A stretch of 64,000 nucleotides of DNA from assembly GCA_017508385.1 (NCBI GenBank), contig JAFVZB010000068.1, forward strand, positions 1-64,000, read 5' to 3'. This DNA is from Lentisphaeria bacterium (lineage in GTDB: Bacteria > Verrucomicrobiota > Lentisphaeria > Victivallales > Victivallaceae). The notes under the pieces were generated by a model. The model did not search any database. It worked only from the letters and a program-made list of their open reading frames with translations, and had not been told where the DNA came from. Of the stretch, positions 6,609-14,038 are shown piece by piece. Both the position numbers and the translations under genes were made by a program. The first letter of the stretch is position 1; each line of letters starts with the position of its first letter.

Positions 6609-9551
6609 TTATTTGTTGCTCAGGAAAGTATAGATGTTTATACTCTTGTATTCCTTTGCATTCTGGGCGAAAGTCCAGTCAGCATTTTTTCCGGTCGAGT
6701 TTCCGAAACCGAAATCGGGATTAGCCGAGTGAAATCCGTTGAGAGCGAAGATGGTGGTCTTTGCTTTGTAATCGTGTATCTGCATTGAACCGTATCCGCC
6801 GCTGGGGATATACATATCGCCGAAGTCGTAGGTTTTGCTGCTGGCTCCGGGAATGTTTATCTGATTTTGACCGGCGTAGTTGTTGGACCAGAACTCAATG
6901 TTTGCCTTGTCTATGCTCTTTTGGGTGTATCCGGGAACGTTTCCTCTGACCTTGACGTTGTTCACATATTTCTGGAATTTGATTTTTGTGTCTTTCAGCG
7001 GAACTCCCACGAGTTTTGCATCTTTGGTATAGGCATCCATTGATACCTCAAGCCACTGGAACTTTCCGCTTTGAGTGGTTGCGGTCACCAGATAAGTTAT
7101 GCGTGAAAACGGTTTGTTTTCCCGGGCACGCACATCGATATGGCGTTTACGGGTCTTGACATTGTAGCTTTCGACCAGACGGTTTCCGGCATTTTTGATG
7201 TCGTTGATGAGAGTGCCCACCTGCTGATCGAACTCGACACCGCCGATAAAGGTGTAAACGGTGATGTTTTTGTACTCTTTTCCGCTTTTGGTGAAGGTCC
7301 AGTCGGGATTTTTTCCGAAAGTGGCATTGCCGAAACCGAAGTCAACGTTGGAGGACTGCAGGTTGTTGATGGCGAAGATGGTGGTCTTTGCTTTGTAGTC
7401 GTGCAACTGCATCGAGCCGTAACCCATCGATGAAGAGATCTCATCGCCGAAATCGTAGTTCTGACCTGAAGCTCCGGGGATTTTAACTGCGTTGGCACCG
7501 CCGTAGTTGTGGGGCCAGAATTCGATGTTTCCTCTATTGATGACTCTTCCGGCAAACTGCGGAACGTTTCCGAGAATGGAAATGTTGTTCACATATTTCT
7601 GGAACTTGATTTTAGTGTCTCTGAGCGGCATACCGACAAGTTTGGCATCGCTGGTGTAGGCATCCATGGTGACAGCGAGCCACTTGTAATCGTTGTTTTT
7701 GTCGGTCGCAGTGATGAGATAGGTGACGGTGGTGAAGGGTTTTTTATCCTGAGAACGCACATCGACGAGACGTTTGCGTTTTTTGACATCATACTTTTCC
7801 ACCAGACGGTTGTTGTTGGCGATGAGAGCCTTGACGATTTCCGCTTCGTCAGCCTTCTTCTCAATGCGGAAAGCTCCGAGCGGAAGTCCGTTTTCGTTGA
7901 AGAGTTTTCCGGCGCAGACATGGAGCCACATATAGCGGAGATTGACGGGATTGGAAACCTCATCCGACCAGACGATAAGCTGATTGCCTCTTGCTGTGAC
8001 ATGTGCCTTTTTGAAATTGCAGGTGGCATCCGAGACCTGGAACGTATCGACACTGCTCCAGTCTTTTTCAACTTTCCAGTTTTTGACGTTCTTGAAAGTG
8101 AGGATGAATTTGCCGTCTTTCACCTCATGTTTGATCAGGCGCGGATAGAGGGCGTTGATATTGCTCTTGCCGTAGTCCCTGCTGAGAGCAAGGTCGGCAA
8201 GACGGTATCCGACGGTCTTTTTGTCACGGGGATGGATATCGGTAAAGTCGCCGACATCGTTGATGACGACCATACCCACCTTACTGTCGTTGGCATCTTC
8301 AAAAGCCTGCTGCGCCTCCCAGAGTTGAGCGAGACTGGTTTTGTTGCCTCCGTAGGTGTAGGGCGCAAGCTGCACATAGTAGAAGCGCATATCGGGATTG
8401 TTGAAAACCTTTCTCCATCCGTTGAGCAGAGCCTGCATCTTGTGGGCGTAAAGCATACCGTCTCTGAGGTTGGAGCATCCCTGATACCAGATGGCACCGC
8501 GGATGGCGTAGGGCAGATAGGGCACGATCATCTTATTGTAGATGGCGGTAGGAGTCCTTCTGTCGATATGGGAAGTGTCAAGCTCCGAGGGGAAAGCCGG
8601 AGGCATGGGCAGAATTTCTCCTGATTCGCTTGCCTGTGCGAAGGCAGTCATCCATTGTGCGTATGCGGCCTGAGTATTTTTTGCAAATTTTTTGTAAGTG
8701 GCAGTGCCGGGAACTTTGGCGTTGACACTGTCGGCGATATTTTTGAGCTCGGGAACTGTGTCGAAGCCGCACGGAGGAGTCCAGGGTTCAATGCGGGTTC
8801 CGCCCCAGTGCGAGGTGATGAGTCCGATGGGGATGTTCATCTCACGGTGGAGCCTGGTGCCGAAGAAGAACGCCGTAGCAGAGAACCGCTCAGTGTTTTT
8901 CGAGCTCATCGGCTCCCACTTGACCTTGAAAGAGTCGTCAGGAGTGGCAGAGGTGCCGTAAGGACGGGTCACGACGATCCTGATCTGCGGAAAGTTTGCC
9001 GCTTTTACATATTTGTCGCCATCGGCGGCTCTCCAGCGGGGACGGTTGGTCCACATCGGCATTTCCATATTCGACTGACCGCTGCAAAGCCACACCTCTC
9101 CGACGAGGATATTTTTGACGGAAACACGCTCTTTGCCGCAGGTAACGGTCATGGTACGGTTGACTTTGCTCGCTTTCATCGGAGCAAGATAAGCTATCCA
9201 TCTGCCGCATTTTCCGGCAGTGGCTTTCACCGTCTGCCCGGCAAACTCCACCGTGACTTCAGCTCCCGGAGCGGCTTTTCCCCACACCGGAACTTTCATC
9301 TCTCTCTGGAGCACCATGTTGTCGCTTATGACATTGGCAACAGAAAATTTTGTGTTTACAGCGCACGGTTTTCTGTCACACGGTTTCGCAGCGGCGGGAG
9401 CCGGCTTGACATCGTTTTTTACCGGGGGCTCTACGACCTTTTTTTCTGCTGTTTTTTCAGCGGTTTTGACCTCGGTTTTACCGGAACTGATACATCCGGC
9501 AAAAGCAAGGCAGAGCGCAGAGACAAGAATGAATGTGTGTTTTTTATTCAT
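6609..9551 (-). CDS. SGNH-type acetylesterase lipoprotein with two C-terminal repeats
   Basis: The 980-residue protein begins with a lipoprotein signal ending LAFAGC (C20), then a Lys/Glu/Pro-rich linker. The catalytic part (about 65-565) is of the sialate O-acetylesterase type: CSGQSNM at 156-162 (nucleophile S160), IWYQGCSN where relatives have YQGESN, and a late DIHP Asp-His pair. Such enzymes remove acetyl groups from sialic acid or plant polysaccharides. Residues 570-777 and 778-980 are two similar copies of an unrecognised domain rich in aromatic and Gly residues (KFQKYVNN, YDFGD, YGSMQ-HDYKAKTTIFA, NPDFGFGN), plausibly carbohydrate binding. Its own promoter and terminator make it monocistronic. 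Outer-membrane anchoring is likely. Confidence 0.85.
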   Translation of the reverse strand: MNKKHTFILVSALCLAFAGCISSGKTEVKTAEKTAEKKVVEPPVKNDVKPAPAAAKPCDRKPCAVNTKFSVANVISDNMVLQREMKVPVWGKAAPGAEVTVEFAGQTVKATAGKCGRWIAYLAPMKASKVNRTMTVTCGKERVSVKNILVGEVWLCSGQSNMEMPMWTNRPRWRAADGDKYVKAANFPQIRIVVTRPYGTSATPDDSFKVKWEPMSSKNTERFSATAFFFGTRLHREMNIPIGLITSHWGGTRIEPWTPPCGFDTVPELKNIADSVNAKVPGTATYKKFAKNTQAAYAQWMTAFAQASESGEILPMPPAFPSELDTSHIDRRTPTAIYNKMIVPYLPYAIRGAIWYQGCSNLRDGMLYAHKMQALLNGWRKVFNNPDMRFYYVQLAPYTYGGNKTSLAQLWEAQQAFEDANDSKVGMVVINDVGDFTDIHPRDKKTVGYRLADLALSRDYGKSNINALYPRLIKHEVKDGKFILTFKNVKNWKVEKDWSSVDTFQVSDATCNFKKAHVTARGNQLIVWSDEVSNPVNLRYMWLHVCAGKLFNENGLPLGAFRIEKKADEAEIVKALIANNNRLVEKYDVKKRKRLVDVRSQDKKPFTTVTYLITATDKNNDYKWLAVTMDAYTSDAKLVGMPLRDTKIKFQKYVNNISILGNVPQFAGRVINRGNIEFWPHNYGGANAVKIPGASGQNYDFGDEISSSMGYGSMQLHDYKAKTTIFAINNLQSSNVDFGFGNATFGKNPDWTFTKSGKEYKNITVYTFIGGVEFDQQVGTLINDIKNAGNRLVESYNVKTRKRHIDVRARENKPFSRITYLVTATTQSGKFQWLEVSMDAYTKDAKLVGVPLKDTKIKFQKYVNNVKVRGNVPGYTQKSIDKANIEFWSNNYAGQNQINIPGASSKTYDFGDMYIPSGGYGSMQIHDYKAKTTIFALNGFHSANPDFGFGNSTGKNADWTFAQNAKEYKSINIYTFLSNK
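6612..7844 (-). repeat. Two tandem ~200-codon repeats in the esterase gene
   Basis: Codons 570-777 (7844-7221) and 778-980 (7220-6612) encode two clearly similar domains. Shared blocks in order are NRLVE-Y-VK-RKR, KPF---TYL-TAT, MDAYT-DAKLVG-PL, DTKIKFQKYVNN, IEFW--NY, IPGAS--YDFGD, GYGSMQ-HDYKAKTTIFA and DFGFGN. The copies have diverged throughout, which argues for an old duplication rather than an assembly artefact. Confidence 0.9.
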
Positions 9552-9598
9552 GACCCATTTTACCTTATATAGTTATAGTTTTCAGGCAGTTTACTGTT

Positions 9599-9627
9599 AA
9601 GATACACCGTAAGCAACGAAAAATCAA
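9599..9627 (-). promoter_or_regulatory. Promoter of the SGNH esterase gene
   Basis: On the minus strand TTGATT (9627-9622), 17 bases and TATCTT (9604-9599), followed by an untranslated leader of about 40 bases. Confidence 0.65.
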
Positions 9628-9654
9628 GCGGCAGAACGCAGCTTTGACGCAATA

Positions 9655-9688
9655 TAAACAAAAGACTCCGGAAAAATCGTCCGGAGTC
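9655..9688 (-). terminator. Terminator after paaK
   Basis: On the minus strand GACTCCGGA, a seven-base loop and TCCGGAGTC form a perfect nine-base-pair stem (9688-9664), followed by TTTTGTTT. It lies ten bases after the paaK stop. Confidence 0.9.
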
Positions 9689-9698
9689 AGGGAAGTGA

Positions 9699-11021
9699 TT
9701 ATTTTGCGGTACGCTCGTCAAAGACCCTCTTTGCCTTGCCCTCGCTGCGGGCGATGGTGTTGGGGTCAACGAGTTTGAGTTTGACACGCAGTCCGGTGAT
9801 GGATTCGATGGAAGAAGATATTTTCTTGCGTATCTTTTCCATCTTTTCCGCATCGCTGGAAATCATATCCGGGCGGAGCTCTGCATCGACCTGAATGTTA
9901 TCCATGCCGTTCTCGGTGTAGAGGATGATGCGGTAGTTCGGAGTCGTTCCCTCGATGGCGAGCAGTGCGCTCTCTATCTGTGAGGGGAATACATTGACTC
10001 CGCGGATGATGAACATATCATCACTGCGGGAGCTGATCCGGTCGATACGGCGGATGGTGCGTCCGCACTCGCAGGGCTCACTGATGATGCGGGTGAGGTC
10101 ACGGGTGCGGTAACGGATCATCGGCATGGCGTACTTGCTCAGAGTGGTAAGTACCAGCTCACCGGTTTCGCCGTCGGGAAGCACCTCACCGGTATCGGGG
10201 TCGATGATTTCGGGATAGAAGTGGTCTTCATAAATGTGCATACCGTTGTGCTTGCGGCACTCCATGGCGACGCCGGGACCGATGATTTCCGAGAGTCCGT
10301 AAATATCGAAAGCCTCGATGCCCGCACCCTGTTCGATGCGCTCACGCATACCGGCAGTCCAGGGTTCTGCGCCGAAAACTCCCGCCTTGATGGGGAGCTC
10401 TCTCAGGTCGATGCCCTGACGATCCGCCTCTTCGATGAGGTGGAGAAAATAGCTGGGAGTACACATCATGGCGGTCACTCCGAAGTCACGGATGCGCATG
10501 ACCTGACGTCTGGTGTTGCCTCCGCTGGCGGGAACAACAGTAGCTCCGAGCATCTCTGCTCCGTAGTGGGCACCGAGACCTCCGGTGAAGAGACCGTAGC
10601 CGTAAGAGACCTGAATGATATCATTTTTGCTGAGCCCGGCACCGGCAAGACCGCGGTACATCACTTCGTTCCAGACGTTGATATCATCTTTCGTGTAAGC
10701 CACAACGATGGGTTTTCCGGTGGTTCCGCTCGAGGCGTGGAGACGGACTATCTCGCTTTTTGGAACTGCAAAGAGTCCGAAGGGATAAGTATCACGCAAA
10801 TCGGTCTTTTTCATAAAGGGCAGTTTTGCAAGATCCTTGAGTTCCCTGACATCGCACGGCTTGAGTTTGAGTTTATCCATGCGGCTTCTGAAGAGTCCGA
10901 CATTCTCATAAGCATGGCGGACAATGCTCTGCAGTTTGCAAAGCTGCATCTCACGAAGATACGCAGGATCGATAAAATCTTTTGACAACAATTCGCAGTT
11001 GTCAGTCGTAATGCGTCCCAT
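9699..11021 (-). CDS. paaK: Phenylacetate-CoA ligase family protein
   Basis: The 440-residue protein is an adenylate-forming ligase of the PaaK family, which joins aryl acids such as phenylacetate to CoA using ATP. The phosphate-binding loop RLHASSGTTGKPIV is at 93-106; later come DIYGLSEIIGPGV, the GETGELVLTTL segment and YRTRDLT, with an AMP_C-like C-terminal domain. In anaerobes such ligases often handle aryl acids from amino-acid fermentation, but no partner gene is adjacent, so the substrate is open. It has its own promoter (11066-11094) and terminator. GGAG lies about ten bases before the ATG. Confidence 0.9.
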   Translation of the reverse strand: MGRITTDNCELLSKDFIDPAYLREMQLCKLQSIVRHAYENVGLFRSRMDKLKLKPCDVRELKDLAKLPFMKKTDLRDTYPFGLFAVPKSEIVRLHASSGTTGKPIVVAYTKDDINVWNEVMYRGLAGAGLSKNDIIQVSYGYGLFTGGLGAHYGAEMLGATVVPASGGNTRRQVMRIRDFGVTAMMCTPSYFLHLIEEADRQGIDLRELPIKAGVFGAEPWTAGMRERIEQGAGIEAFDIYGLSEIIGPGVAMECRKHNGMHIYEDHFYPEIIDPDTGEVLPDGETGELVLTTLSKYAMPMIRYRTRDLTRIISEPCECGRTIRRIDRISSRSDDMFIIRGVNVFPSQIESALLAIEGTTPNYRIILYTENGMDNIQVDAELRPDMISSDAEKMEKIRKKISSSIESITGLRVKLKLVDPNTIARSEGKAKRVFDERTAK

Positions 11022-11065
11022 AAAATGGCTCCATTTTTTACAGTTTGAAAAAGATGTACTTGGTT

Positions 11066-11094
11066 AATATAACACCTCAAATGCAAAACGGCAA
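11066..11094 (-). promoter_or_regulatory. Promoter of paaK
   Basis: On the minus strand TTGCCG (11094-11089), 17 bases and TATATT (11071-11066). The leader to the ATG at 11021 is about 40 bases. Confidence 0.65.
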
Positions 11095-11134
11095 GTTTTA
11101 TTGCGTTTTATAATCGAAAAATTTCAAAATGCCC

Positions 11135-11163
11135 TTGAATATTCGGAGTTTGTGAGTTATATT
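11135..11163 (+). promoter_or_regulatory. Promoter upstream of the rpsP region
   Basis: TTGAAT (11135-11140), 17 bases and TATATT (11158-11163). It would start a transcript near 11170, almost 200 bases ahead of rpsP. Confidence 0.6.
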
Positions 11164-11164
11164 A

Positions 11165-11328
11165 AATGAAATTTCATGAGGCGGGATAGTTTTTTCTGGT
11201 TATGGTCTGCATCCTCTGGACCTGGGATTTAGAAAAATCTGTCTGCGGGCAAACCGTAAAACGTGGCTGTTCGGAGTGTCTGCTGTCGATTGAGAAATTA
11301 GTGTTTTTATAGTCGAAAGTCAAAAAAC
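11165..11328 (+). ncRNA. Possible structured leader or small RNA before rpsP
   Basis: No reading frame is apparent between the promoter at 11135-11163 and the second -10-like box at 11333. The stretch holds a perfect palindrome ATGAAATTTCAT (11166-11177), a local GATTT/AAATC hairpin, and complementary segments GATAG (11185-11189) and CTGTC (11283-11287) that could close a domain of about 100 bases. Length and layout would suit 6S RNA or a ribosomal-protein leader, but I do not recognise a family. Confidence 0.25.
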
Positions 11329-11343
11329 GGCGTATAATACGCC
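11329..11343 (+). promoter_or_regulatory. Palindromic -10 element just before rpsP
   Basis: TATAAT (11333-11338) lies at the centre of the inverted repeat GGCGTATAATACGCC. No convincing -35 box is found 16-18 bases upstream. It could be a second rpsP promoter or a small hairpin in the leader. Confidence 0.4.
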
Positions 11344-11364
11344 TGAATGAAGGTAGATGACAAT

Positions 11365-11775
11365 ATGGTTAGAGTCAGACTGAAGCGTACAGGCACCCGC
11401 AATGCGGTGTGCTTCCGTGTTGTGGTTATGGATCAGCGTTCCAGCCGCGACGGTAAGGCTATTGAAGAGCTTGGTTTCTATAATCCCCGCACCAAAGAGG
11501 AAGCGGTGAATGTTGAGCGTGCCGATTACTGGAAGAGTGTCGGTGCCGTCTTCTCACCCACCGTTGTTGACGTGATCGAGCGTGTGCGTGCCGGCAAGAC
11601 CCTGCGTGATGTTGAGCGCAAGGCTGCCCCCTCAAAGAAAGCTGTTGAGCGCGCCAAGGCTGAAGCTGAGGCAAAAGCCGCAGCTGAGGCGGAAGCAAAG
11701 GCTGCTGCAGAGGCTGCCGCTGCTGAGGCTGCTGCTGCCGCAGAGGCTCCTGCGGAGGCGGCTCCCGAAGCGTAA
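11365..11775 (+). CDS. rpsP: 30S ribosomal protein S16 with Ala/Glu-rich tail
   Basis: The protein starts MVRVRLKRTG and continues through the S16 core (RDGKAIEELGFYNP, YWKSVGAVFSPTV) to about residue 90. It then has a tail of roughly 45 residues made almost only of Ala, Glu, Lys and Pro, longer than in many S16 proteins. The ATG at 11365 is preferred to an in-frame ATG at 11347, because the S16 family begins at MVxxRL and AAGG precedes it. It is the first gene of a ribosomal/tRNA-modification operon ending with rnhB. Confidence 0.95.
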   Translation: MVRVRLKRTGTRNAVCFRVVVMDQRSSRDGKAIEELGFYNPRTKEEAVNVERADYWKSVGAVFSPTVVDVIERVRAGKTLRDVERKAAPSKKAVERAKAEAEAKAAAEAEAKAAAEAAAAEAAAAAEAPAEAAPEA

Positions 11776-11796
11776 TTGCGCAAAGGGTGACTTGAT

Positions 11797-12108
11797 ATGT
11801 TCAAGAAAGTATTCGGTTTTTTGTTTGGCGGCTCCGGTAAAAAAGACGGAGCGTCAAACGCTGGAACCCTTCGTGATGTCGAGGGGTTTGTTGAGTATGT
11901 GGTGAAGTCACTGGTCGATTATCCCGACGAGGTGAACATTACCACAGTTGATAATCAGGAAGGTGCAACGATCCAGATCCGCTGCCGCAAAGAGGATATC
12001 GGTAAGATCGTTGGTAAACACGGTAAGATCATCATGGCGATCCGCTCACTGGTGAGCAGTGCCGCCGGAAGGCAGCACAAACGGATCTCCGTCGATGTTC
12101 TCGACTGA
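11797..12108 (+). CDS. khpA: KH-domain RNA-binding protein KhpA-like
   Basis: The 103-residue protein contains one KH domain with the GKHG signature at 73-76 inside DIGKIVGKHGKII. KhpA-type proteins bind RNA and in several bacteria pair with Jag/KhpB to affect ribosome function and cell division. The place between rpsP and trmD is typical. Compared with the usual length of about 75 residues it has an N-terminal extension of about 28 residues (MFKKVFGFLFGGSGKKDGAS) with a hydrophobic patch and Gly/Lys-rich linker. AAAGGGTGA precedes the ATG. Confidence 0.9.
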   Translation: MFKKVFGFLFGGSGKKDGASNAGTLRDVEGFVEYVVKSLVDYPDEVNITTVDNQEGATIQIRCRKEDIGKIVGKHGKIIMAIRSLVSSAAGRQHKRISVDVLD

Positions 12109-12158
12109 TAAGCGGCATCCGGAACATTGGTGTTCAAGAGTCGGCAGGTAATGGAAAT

Positions 12159-12866
12159 ATGACGCCGTTCAAGATCGATATATTAACATTGTTTCCGGAG
12201 CAGTTTCCCGGTCCTCTCGGTGAGAGTGTGATCGGTCGCGCTTCCGGGCGCGGGCTGATTGAGTTGAAAGCGCATGACATACGCAAGTTTGCGTCTGATG
12301 TGCGCGGTACGGTAGATGAGAAGCCTTACGGCGGAGGTCCCGGAATGCTGATGATGGCAGACCCGGTGGTCAAAGCTGTGGAGTCGGTCAGGCAGGAAAA
12401 TTCTCTTGTGATACTGACGACCCCGAGGGGCAGGGTGTTCGACCAGAAGATGGCGCAGCGTTTTTCAAAATGCAGTCATCTGGTGGTGGTGACCGGGCAC
12501 TTCGAGGGTGTCGATGAGCGGGCTATCGAGCTTGCGATCGACGAGGAGGTTTCGATCGGCGATTATGTGTTGTCAAGCGGAGTTCCTGCGGCAATGGTGA
12601 TCTGCGATGCAGTGATACGGTTGCTTCCCGGGGTGCTCGGCGATGACGAGTCAAGCAGCGAGGAGTCGCACTCCGACGGCTTGCTCGAGTACGGGCAATA
12701 CACCCGTCCTCCGGTTTACAGGGGGATGGAGGTTCCCGAGGTTCTTCTTAGCGGGGACCACGGCAAGGTCGCAGATTACCGTCGCTCGGAAATGGAGCGG
12801 CTGACGCGTGAGCGCAGACCGGATTTATGGAAAAAATTTTTAAGTCAAACAGAAAAAGAGGTTTGA
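12159..12866 (+). CDS. trmD: tRNA (guanine-N1-)-methyltransferase
   Basis: The 235-residue SPOUT methyltransferase makes m1G37 in tRNAs reading CNN and related codons, preventing frameshifts. Visible motifs are YGGGPGMLM at 57-65, [10 protein letters not shown] at 112-121, [10 protein letters not shown] at 132-141 of the trefoil knot, and [16 protein letters not shown] at 169-184 with the catalytic D173. The ATG gives the standard [13 protein letters not shown] beginning. The stop lies two bases before rplS. Confidence 0.96.
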   Translation: MTPFKIDILTLFPEQFPGPLGESVIGRASGRGLIELKAHDIRKFASDVRGTVDEKPYGGGPGMLMMADPVVKAVESVRQENSLVILTTPRGRVFDQKMAQRFSKCSHLVVVTGHFEGVDERAIELAIDEEVSIGDYVLSSGVPAAMVICDAVIRLLPGVLGDDESSSEESHSDGLLEYGQYTRPPVYRGMEVPEVLLSGDHGKVADYRRSEMERLTRERRPDLWKKFLSQTEKEV

Positions 12867-12868
12867 AA

Positions 12869-13216
12869 ATGACAATATTGGATAAGATTCGCAAAGAGCA
12901 GGTTCGTGAAGAGCGTCACCAGTTCTCAGTCGGTGATACCATCCGCATCCACGTCAAGATCGTGGAGGGAAACACTGAGCGTATCCAGCAGTTTCAGGGC
13001 GTTGTGATCGCCCGTCGCGGCAGCGGTATCGAAGAGACCTTCACCGTCCGTCGTGTTCAGGCAGGTCAGGGAGTTGAGCGTGTTTTCCCGATCAACAGCC
13101 CCCGTATTGCTAAGATCGAGGTCCTCCGTCGCGGTGATGTCCGTCGCGCCAAGCTCTACTATCTCCGTGATAAAATTGGTCGTGATGCCCGCGTCAAGGA
13201 GCTTCGCACCAAGTAA
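12869..13216 (+). CDS. rplS: 50S ribosomal protein L19
   Basis: The 115-residue protein carries the L19 core: [47 protein letters not shown] and [15 protein letters not shown]. The ATG at 12869 is used because AGAGG precedes it and the protein then begins [11 protein letters not shown]; an in-frame ATG at 12827 lies inside trmD. L19 sits at the 30S-50S interface. The neighbours rpsP, trmD and rnhB are the conserved order. Confidence 0.96.
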   Translation: MTILDKIRKEQVREERHQFSVGDTIRIHVKIVEGNTERIQQFQGVVIARRGSGIEETFTVRRVQAGQGVERVFPINSPRIAKIEVLRRGDVRRAKLYYLRDKIGRDARVKELRTK

Positions 13217-13227
13217 GGCTGTCGAAG

Positions 13228-13899
13228 ATGGCTTCAAAGAAACGGGGGGATTTTTCTCCCCGTATAGACGAACTCCTCCAGCCGGAACGCAAACTCTGGG
13301 CGGAGGGGTTTTGTTTTGTAGCAGGAGTCGATGAGGCAGGCAGGGGACCGTTCGCAGGTCCGGTAGCTGCCGCAGCAGTGGTGCTCCCGAAGGGGGTGAA
13401 GCTGCCTGAAGTGTTCGATTCCAAGCAGCTCAGCGATGCCGCCCGCAGGGAGTTGAAAGAGCAAATTCTTCAACTTCCCGGAGTTATGGTCGGAGTGTCG
13501 CTGATAGATGCCCAAGTAATTGATAAGATAAATATTCTGCAAGCCACTCACCTTGCCATGCGTGAGGCGGTAAGTCAGCTTGAAAAGGTCGATTGTGTGC
13601 TTGTTGACGGACTTCCCGTCAGAGGTTTTGAAGTTGAGTCACGGAATTTAGTCAAGGGTGATTCGCTTTCGGCGAGCATCGCTGCGGCAAGTATCATTGC
13701 CAAAGTGACTCGTGATGATGTTATGGTCGGGCTTGACAAACTCTACCCTGAGTACGGTTTTGCCGACCACAAGGGTTATGGAACTGCGGCGCATCTGCGG
13801 GCGTTGCAGGAGTATGGCGTAACGCCGGTTCACCGCAGAAGTTTTCGCCCGGTGAGGGAGATAATAGATCCTCCGCCGGAGCAGTTGGAGTTGTTATGA
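13228..13899 (+). CDS. rnhB: Ribonuclease HII
   Basis: The 223-residue enzyme removes ribonucleotides and RNA primers from DNA. The four acidic metal ligands are visible with the same spacing as in E. coli: D35 and E36 in GVDEAGRG, D127 in LVDGLP and D145 in VKGDSLSASIAAASIIAK. It is the last gene of the rpsP operon, 11 bases after rplS. Two hairpins follow before thrS. Confidence 0.96.
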   Translation: MASKKRGDFSPRIDELLQPERKLWAEGFCFVAGVDEAGRGPFAGPVAAAAVVLPKGVKLPEVFDSKQLSDAARRELKEQILQLPGVMVGVSLIDAQVIDKINILQATHLAMREAVSQLEKVDCVLVDGLPVRGFEVESRNLVKGDSLSASIAAASIIAKVTRDDVMVGLDKLYPEYGFADHKGYGTAAHLRALQEYGVTPVHRRSFRPVREIIDPPPEQLELL

Positions 13900-13929
13900 T
13901 GTCTGCAATATCTGTTTATGGAGTTCTGC

Positions 13930-13986
13930 CCCGCGTCACCGACGCGGGTGGCACTTATCATGCGCCGGATATGGCGGTCTTTTGAT
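13930..13986 (+). promoter_or_regulatory. Tandem hairpins between rnhB and thrS
   Basis: CCCGCGTC (13930-13937), a three-base loop and GACGCGGG (13941-13948) form a perfect eight-base-pair stem. A second short stem, CGCC and GGCG, is followed by TCTTTT near 13978-13983. The pair may end the rnhB transcript or act in a thrS leader; the sequence does not decide. No T-box specifier structure was recognised. Confidence 0.45.
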
Positions 13987-14038
13987 GTATATATATTATA
14001 GTTAAACAGAATTTTATCTAAACAGGGATTTTTTTGAT

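Noticed and set aside
11526-11804. An Ala/Ser-rich minus-strand protein opposite rpsP
   Set aside because: It is the complement of the GCN-rich tail of S16.
13930-13960. T-box leader for thrS because of GGGTGGCAC after a hairpin
   Set aside because: No specifier loop or long stem I is seen, and the GGGTGG is part of the hairpin arm itself.
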